From Pelodera strongyloides (Eukaryota > Nematoda > Chromadorea > Rhabditida > Rhabditidae), in contig JAANDG010000553.1 of NCBI GenBank assembly GCA_036852015.1, forward strand, positions 33,542 through 97,541: a DNA stretch of 64,000 nucleotides, given 5' to 3'. The notes below the pieces were generated by a model. The model did not search any database. It was given only the letters and a program-made list of their open reading frames with translations, and was not told the DNA's origin. Made by a program: the position numbers and the translations under genes. Of the stretch, positions 11,401 through 21,600 are shown in pieces; positions within the stretch are counted from its first letter, which is position 1, and every line of letters starts with the position of its first letter.

Positions 11401-14400
11401 ACCTTCACGGCGTACTCGCCCTCACTGCAAAGAAAATGTAAAAAGGAAAATTGGAGGCACTCCGTTACATCAACTAAACTAACCACAGCACCATATGTAC
11501 TATGAGGAATTTTTTAGACCGACGAAGGACTTTTTTTTGCTTACTGGTGAGCCTATTCACTTATTTCTGAGGCCATATTCACCACTCAATTCCCCATGGG
11601 ATATTCCCCGTCTGTTTTTCTGCATGTCGTACTTTAGAGTGCTATTTTCTGTCCCCAGTGAATATTTCCCCCAGGGAATCGGGGTGGTGAATGGCATCTG
11701 AAGTTGCCGTTAGACGTGAGAGACGCACGAACACTGGGAGCCTTCCCGGGTGGGGGAATTGTTATCTACGTGTCGCTAATTAACTTGATCCCTCTCTTTC
11801 TCTAACCTCCTGTTGGAGGCTGGGAGCATTCTCCCGCTGAGAAAATTTGTTGGCGGGCTTGAGAAGTCTTTGTAGAATACGACTTACGGTTTCCTCAGCA
11901 TTTTCTCGTAAACTGTAAATGACTGGAGATTATTTCTTGCTTGAGGTTTTAGTTCGTCGAATAGTGATGGCGGGACATGAATTGGAGTTCTGAAGAAGTT
12001 GATCAATAGCCAGATTGGATCGATACTGGGAGCCCAAAGTGGTATCTCATCTTACTTACAACTATTGACACCATTGGGCGATGGCAAACGCGTATCAGTA
12101 TAATGATGCATTATATAATAACCAATATGCTGGATTCAAAAATACTTCATAGAAATATAGCTCCTGAGCCTGAGAGCTAGGTACAAGTGTTATGGAACTC
12201 GTTTTTTTTCCTGTAACCATTCTAAAATCCACTTTTTTTTCGTTTCTGTGCACAGAACAGAAAATTAGTGGGTTGATTATCCGCGAAGAGAACTCACAAT
12301 AACGAACAAAATTTTACGGAACAAAATAATAAGGATAAGAGTATCATACGCTGGCATAATGACGAGAGACTTTCCATCGCTGTCATCTTGGAAGCGCAGC
12401 ACGGGTTCTCTATACGTAGTCGGGAAGAAAAGCAAATGCTGAAATGAATTTTGAGTATTTGGCATAAGTTTAGAGATTATACATTATAGTGTAAGACATA
12501 TCCAACTCTCATTGTAGCACACTCAACCCAGGGTTACCCAGTGTTGCCCATTACAAATAAATACAATCTTTCAGGTTGTTTTGCACTCCGGTGACATAAT
12601 ATATGATAAACATCGTTCCGCTCAAGGCAATGGTATGACCAATGATCTGACTCCGCTGTAGAAATAAATACTATCTATCAGGTTGTTTCCTTTACCAGTG
12701 ATAAAGAAAGCTACAGTGTTTATGATGTATTCAAATACGTACTCGGGTATAGTAAGCCTATACTGGTGGCTCCACTAGGGTAATCTTGTTTACTGTGCGA
12801 AAAATGGCGTGGAGCGGACTCGAACCTGCGTCACTTGTCTACTCGACAAGCACTCACCAGTCGAGCTACACGCGCCTTTTTCCGCAACCACACATCCGAT
12901 TCACCCTAGCACACACACGGTTCATACGAGCAGGGCCGGGTTGCTTCAGGCGGCGAATATACCCGATTTAATAGTAGGTCTTCATAACATGTTTACTGTA
13001 TAGAAATAATGAAAAGTAGGTGTAAATGGGATTCAGTAAGAAAAACCTGGGCTGAAGCATTGTCCGAGTGCTCAACCTGAAACGAAAAGTGTGAATAAAA
13101 TCAATTGTCTTTGGAATTGTGGTGCTGTCAGTGATGGATCTCCAAACAAATTAGAATAGTAAGTTCGTGAGGAACTGGTATTCTTACTGTTAGAAAATTA
13201 GTTTCCGTTTGAGTCTGTCTCTCTGTCTGTCTCTATATCTCTCTCTATCCCTCTATCTCTTTCAAAGAAAATAGACTAATAATCATGCCGGTTCAGCGCA
13301 AAATGGTTTCACAGTCCACTTGGGAACTAAAGTTGTATCTTCGGTTGGTACCTAAAAAATGCCACCATTCGAAATAGAAAATATTCAAGCGTATTGCCCT
13401 AATCAATATCTATCCAGACAAATTGTCTTTCCTGTAAGAAGGCAGATAGACAAATAGATAACATATACCTAGCTCTAGCAATATGTTTTCCGTTTGGTGT
13501 GCTCGTTTTTAGAGTGATTTTAGACAAAGTATCAAACCATGCAAATTAAAAATCAATTAAAACACAAAAAGAACTGACATAAATTCCAAATTCGGCCAGC
13601 GACTGTTGATTATGATGCTCAAGACGTTTTGCGAGAGCATTCGAGCTATCCTAAAATAGAGATGTTTTTCATAATTTATAAAATACAAAGATTTTCCCGG
13701 ACTGGAGACGGAGAGACTCCCGAATGTTCGTGCATACAGTAGTGCAAAGTAATAAAATTAAATTCCAAAATTACCATTGGGAAGTTTAGGCAGCGGAATA
13801 TACTCGACTGTAGTTGAAGCTGAAACCATATAAATTTGTAGGTATACTGTCACAAAAGTTTCAATGGCCTTGGGCCCTTGGGCCCTGTGCCTTGGACAAC
13901 TCTCAACTCAAAGATTTCTATGTTTGATGTCCATGAGGTTTCCAAAACAAGACAAAAGTTGGAGAAAATATTTTTCGTGCTTGTTTATTGAAATAAAGAT
14001 AGAAGTGTGAATAAGTGTGAAAACTCCAGCAAACCGAGTTCATAATGGCCTCTGTGGATTTCGCACGCACGAAGAAACCTTTCGCAAATTCCACGGCCGG
14101 TTCTAATCTAAAATGAATGTCAATGGTATTTCGATAAGGTTGATTGCACATCGGACATGGCTACCTGGTCAGAGAAAGGTGCCAGAATGGTTTCATATGA
14201 TAGAACTAATAGTGTACACAAGACCCCCACTAGAAGAGCTACAGTAGTCCAAGTAATTTTTGCTCCCAAAATGGGCATTCGTTGGGAGAAGGATTTGCAA
14301 TGAGAATGTTATTGTATGATCGTTCGGAAACAACATTGGATTTCCAATTATGCAAAACTCAAAAAGCGTATGAATTTTGTGCCGTATGGTTATGGTGTAT

Positions 14401-14807
14401 TCTTAGTTCAGTCCGCGAAACGTGGAAACAGTTACTTTTGTGGTAAACCAGAATTACATGTTAAAAAATCGAGGTGAAAATTTCGAGAAAAAAAAAACAG
14501 TCCACCCACTGCGCTCTTGTGAGTTCTTCAGCAATGAATGCTCCAGGCAGAAATCGTATATATCTGTGTAGGGTGTTTTTGTCGTTTCCGTCTGCCACCG
14601 ACTGGTCGAATAGTATTAGCTGAATCACGAAAATTATTATTTTTCAATATTTCCCGCCCTCAATAAAAAATTGACAAGATCTCAAGCCATGGACATGATC
14701 CACAATGTTGTCACCACATAAAACAAATCACATCCACGGATTCGACAAAGTTAGCCTCCGCAAAGACTTACCGATAAACATAGTGTTATGAAGAGAAATG
14801 ACTTCAT
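5442..14807 (-). CDS. Unrecognised type I membrane protein with Lys-rich tail, 19 exons, about 590 aa
   Basis: Exons (minus strand): 14807-14772, 14619-14506, 14160-14035, 13819-13775, 13650-13579, 13076-13047, 12438-12350, 11989-11888, 11424-11287, 10629-10457, 10097-10027, 9839-9726, 9375-9334, 8908-8803, 8440-8296, 6918-6855, 6243-6136, 5796-5748 and 5590-5442. All phases join. MKSFLFITLCLSLILFDQS is a clear signal peptide. A CPMC motif lies near residue 53. The lumenal part has N-glycosylation sequons (for example NDT and NNST) and motifs such as VDAFPVYFPPQEF. An acidic Thr/Ser stretch precedes one hydrophobic span (LTTLVGTIFVSPLFAFFA, near residue 455). The tail of about 120 residues is lysine-rich (GKKKNQKKK). 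Topology suggests a secretory-pathway type I protein. I recognise no family. The weakest points are the acceptor at 14161 and the 8296/6918 junction, where an exon may be missing or the gene may be two. Confidence 0.6.
6535..6715. mobile_element. TTAA-MITE family A, full copy
   Basis: TTAA then AGCGAAATACCAGCCGG, TTTTTGAAACGCATC, an internal region with CATTTGCATATG, then the inverted right end. It lies mid-intron in the type I membrane protein gene. Confidence 0.85.
7191..7454 (+). repeat. Direct repeat, two ~62-bp units 200 bp apart
   Basis: Units at 7192-7253 and 7393-7454 share ACCCCGGTTTCTTCATCAAC through GCGAGAACCG with about three differences. The left unit's flank is not duplicated. 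They are intronic and of unknown origin. Confidence 0.75.
7709..8176 (-). CDS. Intron-nested Cys-rich ORF, 155 aa, hypothetical
   Basis: A single uninterrupted frame from an ATG (MACKSCKGHRLDSNC) to a stop, on the same strand and inside the large intron between exons 15 and 16 of the type I membrane protein gene. It has CxxC-type pairs near both ends (CKSC; CITVCWSC; CKNC) and a basic helix rich in Lys/Arg before YYGYMIGMFAG, so a small zinc-binding protein is possible. No family is recognised. Against it, there is no visible promoter and there are splice-like sites inside (acceptor near 8110, donor near 8068). Part of it may therefore be unannotated exon or chance ORF. Confidence 0.3.
   Translation of the reverse strand: MACKSCKGHRLDSNCVHSIFHYRQVTSLLLHAHHPVSIFRILAVPKSLAVVWLTNGADRERVEKCITVCWSCFYTEVRGRCVTNVPMKFGTFCKNCVRRIVHRTKIHKKLEKLKNSNLEKLVREQFKYGAKKEKSFWRSKMIHAYYGYMIGMFAG
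8541..8797. repeat. Degenerate minisatellite, core TTGGGTGGTC
   Basis: More than ten irregular copies of CTTCTTGGGTGGTCTTGG-like units on the plus strand fill the intron between exons 14 and 15 of the minus-strand gene. The donor GTAAGC at 8802-8797 falls at the array edge. Confidence 0.85.
9071..9252. mobile_element. TTAA-MITE family A, full copy with both TTAA ends
   Basis: TTAA at 9071-9074 and at 9249-9252 flank AGCAAAATACCGGCCTG ... CATTTCGCT. It is intronic in the type I membrane protein gene. Confidence 0.9.
10815..11178. mobile_element. Long near-perfect foldback element (family F), arms ~170 bp
   Basis: The left arm (AAGGAATCAGCTCACCTTAA...GGCAATTATCC) and right arm (GGACAATTGCCC...AAGGTGAGCTGATCCCTTA) are almost fully complementary, with only about 20 bp between them. 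It lies between exons 9 and 10 of the minus-strand gene. A shorter relative is at 23.1 kb. Confidence 0.9.
11567..11700. mobile_element. Foldback MITE family D
   Basis: The ends are CTGAGGCCATATTCACCA and the imperfect inverse, enclosing CAATTCCCCATGGGG / CCCCAGGGAATC. It is intronic, between exons 8 and 9 of the minus-strand gene. Confidence 0.75.
12805..12876 (-). tRNA. tRNA-like sequence, anticodon AGT (Thr-like), probably a pseudogene
   Basis: A 72-nt cloverleaf-like sequence. D arm GCTC/GAGT, a perfect 5-bp anticodon stem CTTGT/ACAAG, loop CGAGTAG, TTCGAGT T loop, and an acceptor end GGCG/CGCC with discriminator A. A Pol III terminator TTTTT follows at once on the minus strand. Defects: position 33 is G instead of the near-universal U, the T stem has two mismatches, the acceptor stem has two mismatches, and one extra base sits before the D stem. 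It lies in an intron of the minus-strand gene in the same orientation. A decayed tRNA or tRNA-derived SINE head is more likely than an active gene. Confidence 0.5.
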
Positions 14808-15093
14808 AGCTAAAAAAAAAGTCCAAAGGTTGTGTTGCAATATGAACACAATGCTGAAAGACTGAACGCTATAAAATAATTTGAATAGTCAACATGTATC
14901 CAAAAATACCTTATATGTTTCAGCACCTAAACAAACGTATTTATTTTTTCTTTATTCTGAAAATGTTCTTCTGACGATTTATTTATCAAAAAAGCATGAA
15001 CTCAGTTTCATATAAACAGCTGCTGCAAAAATCACAGTATAGTTGTTTCTCCGAACAAATGGGCGTGTTACCGTATACGAAGCTAGTGTTTAT

Positions 15094-15412
15094 AGGGAGG
15101 GTTCGAAACGGGGCCCGCGGCCGAGCGGCCTGCGGCCTGCGGCCTGCGGCCTGCGGCCTGTGGCTCGTCGTGCACTGTAGCCGCCTTGCGGTCAGCAGTG
15201 GTTGACTGTCGTACTGTATTTGACGTCAAGTTAACTTGACACACGCAATCTTTTTTTATTTGAAAACTAGTAAATGCTATACTTATTATATAAAATAGTA
15301 ACTGTAGCGTAATTTGCATACCGATGTTCGTTACGGAAATGCAAATTTTCGAAAATTGTTCCTCGTTTTCGGGTATAAAAAGAATGTCGCAGCTCAATAT
15401 CGAAGTATGCAT
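15094..15412 (-). repeat. Inverted repeat copy 1 (family J), with CTGCGGC tandem array
   Basis: On the minus strand this reads like the plus strand at 17782-18098: it starts TGCATACTTCGATATTGAGC, contains AACGAACATCGGTATGCAAA and ends in a short tandem array of AGGCCGC units. Identity is high but with indels. Confidence 0.85.
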
Positions 15413-17178
15413 ATGTTGTTTCCTATGAGAATACCCAGTTTACCCAGTTTTACTGTACCCTCCCCTTAGGATCACAGTCACTACAATTTCGCATTTTTTA
15501 TTCGCTTTTCATTAAATATACAAATATGTGAAGAAAACTATGATTCCAACACCAAAGTACGGTAAAACGAACTCAGGGAGAGAAATCCCTGTGTATGAGT
15601 TTTACTAGTATACCGTAGTTTATAATTGCCCGTATAGAGTTTCATAATAAATACCCTGCAGTGATAAACCACACGCCAGTTGTAACACTGCAGGCTGTTC
15701 ACTCTCCAAGTACCCCTGGCAATTGCATATATGCTATATGCGCCGGCGACGGTCATTTACCAAAACCCATTTTCATTGATTTCTCTCCCTGAGTTCGCCT
15801 TTATGTGGCTTTTTACTGGCTGCATATTGTTTTATAAATCTTCTCGCATCTAATAAAAATCGAGTTTTTCTTTACCTATGGTATTGGTGTAGCGACGTTA
15901 TTTTTTCCTTTCATCTGGCTGCCCTGGAATGAGGAATTTCGGTAGCCATGTTAATTGAACATGACAGGAGTATTATTCTTCAGAATGGGGTAAAGTGTTA
16001 GGGTAGTAAGGTTAAGAATGTTACGATTACCCAATGATGGCGCATACGCGGCGAATAATAGAGGGGGTGCGCGGTGACCACGTGGATCCTTTTGTGGTGC
16101 GCGGCAATGGCGTGAAGCTTCACGTTGCTAGGAATATTCGTTGAGAACCCTGAACCCTTGGTGTCTCTTCTCTTGGAGGAGACGGTCCTCAACATTTGTG
16201 GTTACCAAGGAAAAATGTAGGGGCAAACAAAGGACGTAACGTTAAAGTTTAAATTCAGGTTTGCAAAAAGTTTTATACGGCACAATTCTTTCGACTGTTA
16301 GTGTGCGCGGCACACAAAAGCGGCAAACGATTCGATGGGTGCGCACCACAAAACGGAGAAAAATAAGTCGTGCATTTGTGCATCATAAACTACGTTCTGT
16401 GGTGCGCAGCGCCAGCGCATCCAGTTAGGCTAATTGGCGTGCATTCGTAGCCTGCCGCGGGAGTTGGCACCCAGCAGCACTGTGTGTTGTCTGTGAGGAT
16501 ATGTAGCCGAGCCGGCTCTGGGTTCGTGTGCAGTCGGCCGCACCGCACAGCAACCGCGTGCCAATTGCAACACATTCCGCGAAAGAGGTTGGGTATGCGG
16601 TGTGCTGCGCGGTTGCGGAAAAGAGGAGAATGATGTTTTCCCGGTTTATGAAAACGGCGAACTCTCAAGACTATTCTGTGGTTTTGTTACATGAGGGAGA
16701 ATGCAAATGTAGGGACATATTTGCAAAAAAACATCGTACGGTCGAGAACTAACTTTTCTCAGGCTCAGGGTTTCTTTAACGGTATGAGTAAGAGCGCAGG
16801 CGTAGCCGAAGGGATATTTTATTTTATTCAACCTTCCTGAACCCCATTTCCTGCAGATTTGAAGATTTATTACCCAAAGTCCCACACTGCATTAAAAACA
16901 AGAGATTATGTCAACTTTTTGTATGCATTGACTTCAATAGGCTGCGCGCAAGATTAAGCCTGACTTTTTTACATGGCCGAGAACAGCTGAACAGCTGAAC
17001 AAAATAAAAGCAAACTTCACGCAAGTATTTTGCTCCACTTGATAGTTATCATACAGACCAAACACATCGAGCTGCATCCATTCACCAACCTTCAAAATTT
17101 CTCTCTTGTTTTTTAGTTATAAGCATGGACAATGTGCCTTGCGTTGGTAAAAATACCAGTGGAGCTTAGCTGCATTGA

Positions 17179-17622
17179 TTAAAGGGGGAGGCACACGAGA
17201 AAAAAGATTTTCTTAATTTACTTGCACAGAATGTCCGGAATTTCAGAAATATTATTGTGAAAACCGTATTTCTTTGCAACTAGAACTCGCGGAGTGATTC
17301 CCCGGCAAACAGTTCGGCCAGGTACCGTACTCAGAAACGTTTTTACGGTTTATATTCATCCATTAGCACTCTTTCTCTTCTTAATGGTTAAACGAATAAA
17401 ATATTGCTACGATATAAAAAGGCGTTTCCAATACTTTAGTGCCCTAAAAGCGCAAAAATTGATACTGACTACTGTAGACTGTAGCTGGCCGAACTGTTTC
17501 CGGGAATAACTCTGTGAGTTCTAGGTGCAAAGAAATGCGTTTTCACAGTAATATTTCTGAAATTCCGGACATTATGTGCAAGTAAATTGAGGAAAGCTTT
17601 TTTCTCGTGGGCCTCTCTGTTC
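17179..17622. mobile_element. Foldback MITE family B, full copy
   Basis: TIRs start TTAAAGGGGGAGGCACACGAG and end CTCGTGGGCCTCTC. Within the arms, AATTTACTTGCACAGAATG and TCCGGAATTTCAGAAATATT are matched inversely at 17540-17600. Other copies are at 29.4 and 43.7 kb. Confidence 0.8.
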
Positions 17623-17781
17623 TCTTGGGCCGTTTTGTTCATTGTAGAGAGTAAGCTGGCCAAAACAAGACCTCACGACCTGTTCCCACATTCTCACATC
17701 CCACACAACCACAAAAACCCTAGCGTTGTAAAAAAAAGTGGAGGTTATATTGTCGCGCAAATCTTATTATATAGTGTATAT

Positions 17782-18098
17782 GCATACTTCGATATTGAGC
17801 TGCGACACTCTTTTTATACCCGAACACGCGGAACAATTGTCGAAAATTTGCATTTCCGTAACGAACATCGGTATGCAAATTACGCTACAGTTACTCTTTT
17901 ATATAATAAGTATAGCATTTACTAGTTTTCAAATGAAAAAAGACGTCAAATACAGTACGACAGTCAACCGATGCCGATATGCTGACCGCGAGGCTACAGT
18001 GCACGACGAGCCACAGGCCGCAGGCCGCAGGCCGCGGGCCGCAGGCCGCAGGCCGCTCGGCCGCGGGCCACGTTTCGAACCCTCCCGTGTTTATAGAG
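17782..18098 (+). repeat. Inverted repeat copy 2 (family J)
   Basis: The partner of 15094-15412, 2.4 kb away in opposite orientation. The AGGCCGC tandem array is at 18017-18060. A poly-T/A-rich tract follows at 18131-18200. The two copies could fold into a long stem if co-transcribed. Confidence 0.85.
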
Positions 18099-18630
18099 AC
18101 AGAGTTTACGAGACAGGCAGAGTATATTTTTCAAAAAAAAAAGTTTTTTTTTTTTTTAAAGTTTTGAATTTTTTTCTTCTTATTATTATTTTTGTATTTC
18201 ATTGTTCAATTATTATTCAAGAGTAGGCAGTACATGTAGAGCGAGCCTTGAACTTCAGCTATGAAGCTCCGTTTTGTGAATACCACCATTTACGCGCTTA
18301 GATTATGGACAACTTTTAGCATACAGGCGAATCTGCTGATCCTGTGTGTCGTTCCCGTGTAGCGTTGATTCAGAATTGAATGGTTGAAAACTGAACTCAT
18401 TAAATGTGTTTATCCGTTCATCCCATGAAGTCCACCCTCCATGTCCATGTATCCGTTCGTCCCATATCCATGCCCGTGTATTCTTCTTCTTATCGAAGTG
18501 AAATATTAATATTTTAAATATTTATTGACACACTAAAATGTGTGCATCAATATGATGAAAGATATTCAGCGACAATTGAATTGTGAATTGTGAATACCAA
18601 TTTTTTTGTATTTACAGTGTCTCGTTGGAA

Positions 18631-21600
18631 ATGCAGCGCTTTCTGCCCCGCGGCGGCGCCGCTCTTTCGCGTATCAGTGGTACTGGTTCACATGGGATAC
18701 GTATGAAATCCACATGTACGGTAAGCAGAGCTGCAACAACAATATTTAGATTCCCTTGCTTAGTGTTTCATACCGCTATCCAGGAAACAATTGGAAAATG
18801 TATGGCTGAAACTGAAAAAACATCACGCTTAATAGTTTATTTCATCATATGTCGTCATTGGAAATGCAGCGCTTTCTGCCACAGCGGAAAATCTATGGCT
18901 GAAAGCGCTGCATTTCCCGTGGTGTCACAGTTTCTAGTACTGAATACAAGACAGTTTTGTAGTAGTTCACCCTTTCAGTACGATCGAACATCGCTTCGTG
19001 ACCCACTTCAAGGCTTCGAACAGACCGCATCAAATGAATCCAGAAAAGGTTTGCAACTCTTCGACACCAAAATGAGCAAACTGGAAAACGGGATTCGAGT
19101 TGCATCGGAGGAACATTTTGGAGAATTTTGCACTATAGGAGGTAACTTCCTTTTCCACTTATTTTAACGATGGAATTATCTTCTTTTTCTAAATTTTTAT
19201 GTCTAAATAATTTCCACTCATTTTGGACGGCTTATTCTTATTTTATTGTAAACGGAAACTTCTGAGGCCGTTCTAACACACAGGGAGCCATCCCTAGGCT
19301 CTGAATCTCTTTTGCTTTCGCACTCTTTAGCTCCCTGGGGAGACCAGGAAGGGCTCCCTGTGTGTTGGTGAATACGGCCTCTGATGTTGATGTGTAATTG
19401 GAGGTTGTATTGTATGGAGAAGGAAGAATGCTTTTCCAAGCTGTTGACTCCCATGTCTTCGTATTATTCTTACAAATTTTGTTATTTAATAGTCAATCTG
19501 TTTCCAGTTGCCATTGAAAGCGGTGCTCGATATGAAGCGTCGTACACCAAAGGAACCTCTCATTTCTTGGAGAAACTCGCCTTTTCATCGTCACTCAAAC
19601 ATCAGTCCAGGTTATTTACTTTTTCGATTTACGGTCTTTGACCAGTCTCGCTTTCTATATTCCCGGCTATCTTTCAAATTATGGGTTTGTCTAAATGTTT
19701 TAAGTGCACCGCTGAGGGTAGTTCTCATGAAAGTATTGTAACTCTAACTTATCAAAGCGCTACATTGGCTATGTACGTGTGCGCATTTGCTTAGGTTCTT
19801 ATTATTATCTGGTTCATCCTTATAGCCCTAGTTATTCTAATTTCAGGGAGGATATTTATGGGGTTTTGGAAAAGAGCAGTGCTCTAGTGGACTGTCAGTC
19901 AACAAAGGACACATTCATTTATGCGGCTTCTTGTCACCGTGATGGACTCGATTCGGTGATGGAAATCATTTCAAATTCCGTCTGGAGACCTCTACTTTCT
20001 GATGAAGAAGTGAGTGTTTTTCTGTTTATTACTTTTTTAGGCGCGCACATGTCATGCCCGCGTATTGTTTGTTTACCCAATACTTAGTGAATAGTTTATT
20101 GATACATACATCAAAACATTTGCAATCAAAAGGGTACATATATTCAATCAAAAGGGTGCTTTATTATCCCAGAGAACAAAAACAACCAAAAAAATACGTA
20201 CAAAAGTAAATCAAAATAAACAAAAAGAAATTCGCTTAGATACGTAGGTATGATAAATGTCTGCACGTGGGGGTATGTAAGATTGACTGTTGGTTGAGCC
20301 GAACCTTATTATTATTTAGGCACTATGTGTCTTAAAACTTCATTGTTGTGATGTGCTCTTTAAATAGGTTTCACGCAACAAAACCACTGTTTTGCGTTCT
20401 AGTATACCAACAAGAAGAAACATTGCGCATTTGCGCAGGCTTTTGACGGCGTTGAGCTTTTGTTTCCTACGCTCATTACGCATAGGTTTTTCACTGAATA
20501 TTCGTATCCTAACCTTATTTCACTTGCGTAATATTTTTGTCCTATCCAAATTATTATTGATTTTCAGATGGAAGAGGCCCGCTTGGTTTTGCAATTCGAA
20601 AATATGGACATGAGGAAGAAAATTGAATGCGAACCACTGTTGACCGATTGGTTGCATACTGTAAGTTCAACTTATATATTAGGGCGCGTTTAAGATCGGC
20701 GAAAGAAAGAAAAAAATAGGTTTTCGGCCGTTCAGGTTGGCCGAAAAGAAAACTTTTGAAAGATAATGCAAAAACAAGAGACGCAGACAAACCCCGAAAA
20801 AAATTACTGTATTTTTTCATTTTCCCTTAGTATTAAAAGTTTTCTTTTCGGCCAACCTGAACGGCCGAAAACACATTTTTTTTCTTTCTTTCGGCCATCT
20901 TAAACGCGCCCTTAGGGTTTATTCGTAAAAAGTATAGGATATATGTTACACTCAGAGAAACTGTCTTTATGAATATGCCTGGAAAGCTTCAACGTAGGCG
21001 ATTTCGAGTTGGAGTTGTCATTGTCATGTCAAGTATTATTATGTGCTGAAAAGCACCCAGTCACGAATTTGCTTCATGAATAATGTGCCCTTCCGCTTTA
21101 AAATGATTATTCTATCTAGGCTGCTTTCCGCGGCAACACTGTCGGTTTCTCAAAGTTTGTGCCCGACGAGAATGTAATGAAGGTAACGAAGGAAGAAGTC
21201 TTTTCCTATATGAGTCAATACCATGCACCACAGAGGATTGTGATTGCTGGTTAGTTTTTGTTTGCTATGCGATAAAGAAAAAACTATATATATTTCATAT
21301 GTTTTGTCTTCGTGTTGTTAGTTATGTGAATTCACATTATGTTGGATATGAGGATTCACATTTGAATATTTAGTTAGTTTGTTTTGTTAATTTTCTGTGT
21401 AAGCTGGTCAATATTGAGATTGTTTTGGTATTGTTGTCTTGGTCTTCATATATGATTTTGCCAATCGAAGCCTAAGCGTTGCGTAAATCAAGAACGAATC
21501 ACCTCCGAAGGCCTTTACATAAATGTCGCCTCTTTCAGTGAAATGCTGTCGTCTTTATGCGTTTGCTAATAGTTTATTGTAGGTGTTGGCGTGCCCCACG

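Larger units (their letters stand above)
14808..18630. other. Gene-free, repeat-rich interval
   Basis: The region lies between two divergent genes, so both promoters should be here. It holds a large inverted repeat pair (15.1 and 17.8 kb), a family-B foldback, and a GC-rich stretch at about 16.0-16.63 kb with many GCGGC/GCGCGGC words. No exon with sound splice sites was found. The acceptor-like TTTACAG at 18611-18616, 14 bases before the peptidase ATG, may be a trans-splice site. Confidence 0.55.

Noticed and set aside
17738..18226. 162-codon plus-strand ORF
   Set aside because: It lies in the inverted repeat and poly-T tract; the matching frame in the other copy is broken.
18583..19167. A single 194-codon ORF at the start of the peptidase gene
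   Set aside because: It reads through intron 1, which happens to be in frame; exon borders GTAAGC and TTTCAG/TCACAG fit the family better.
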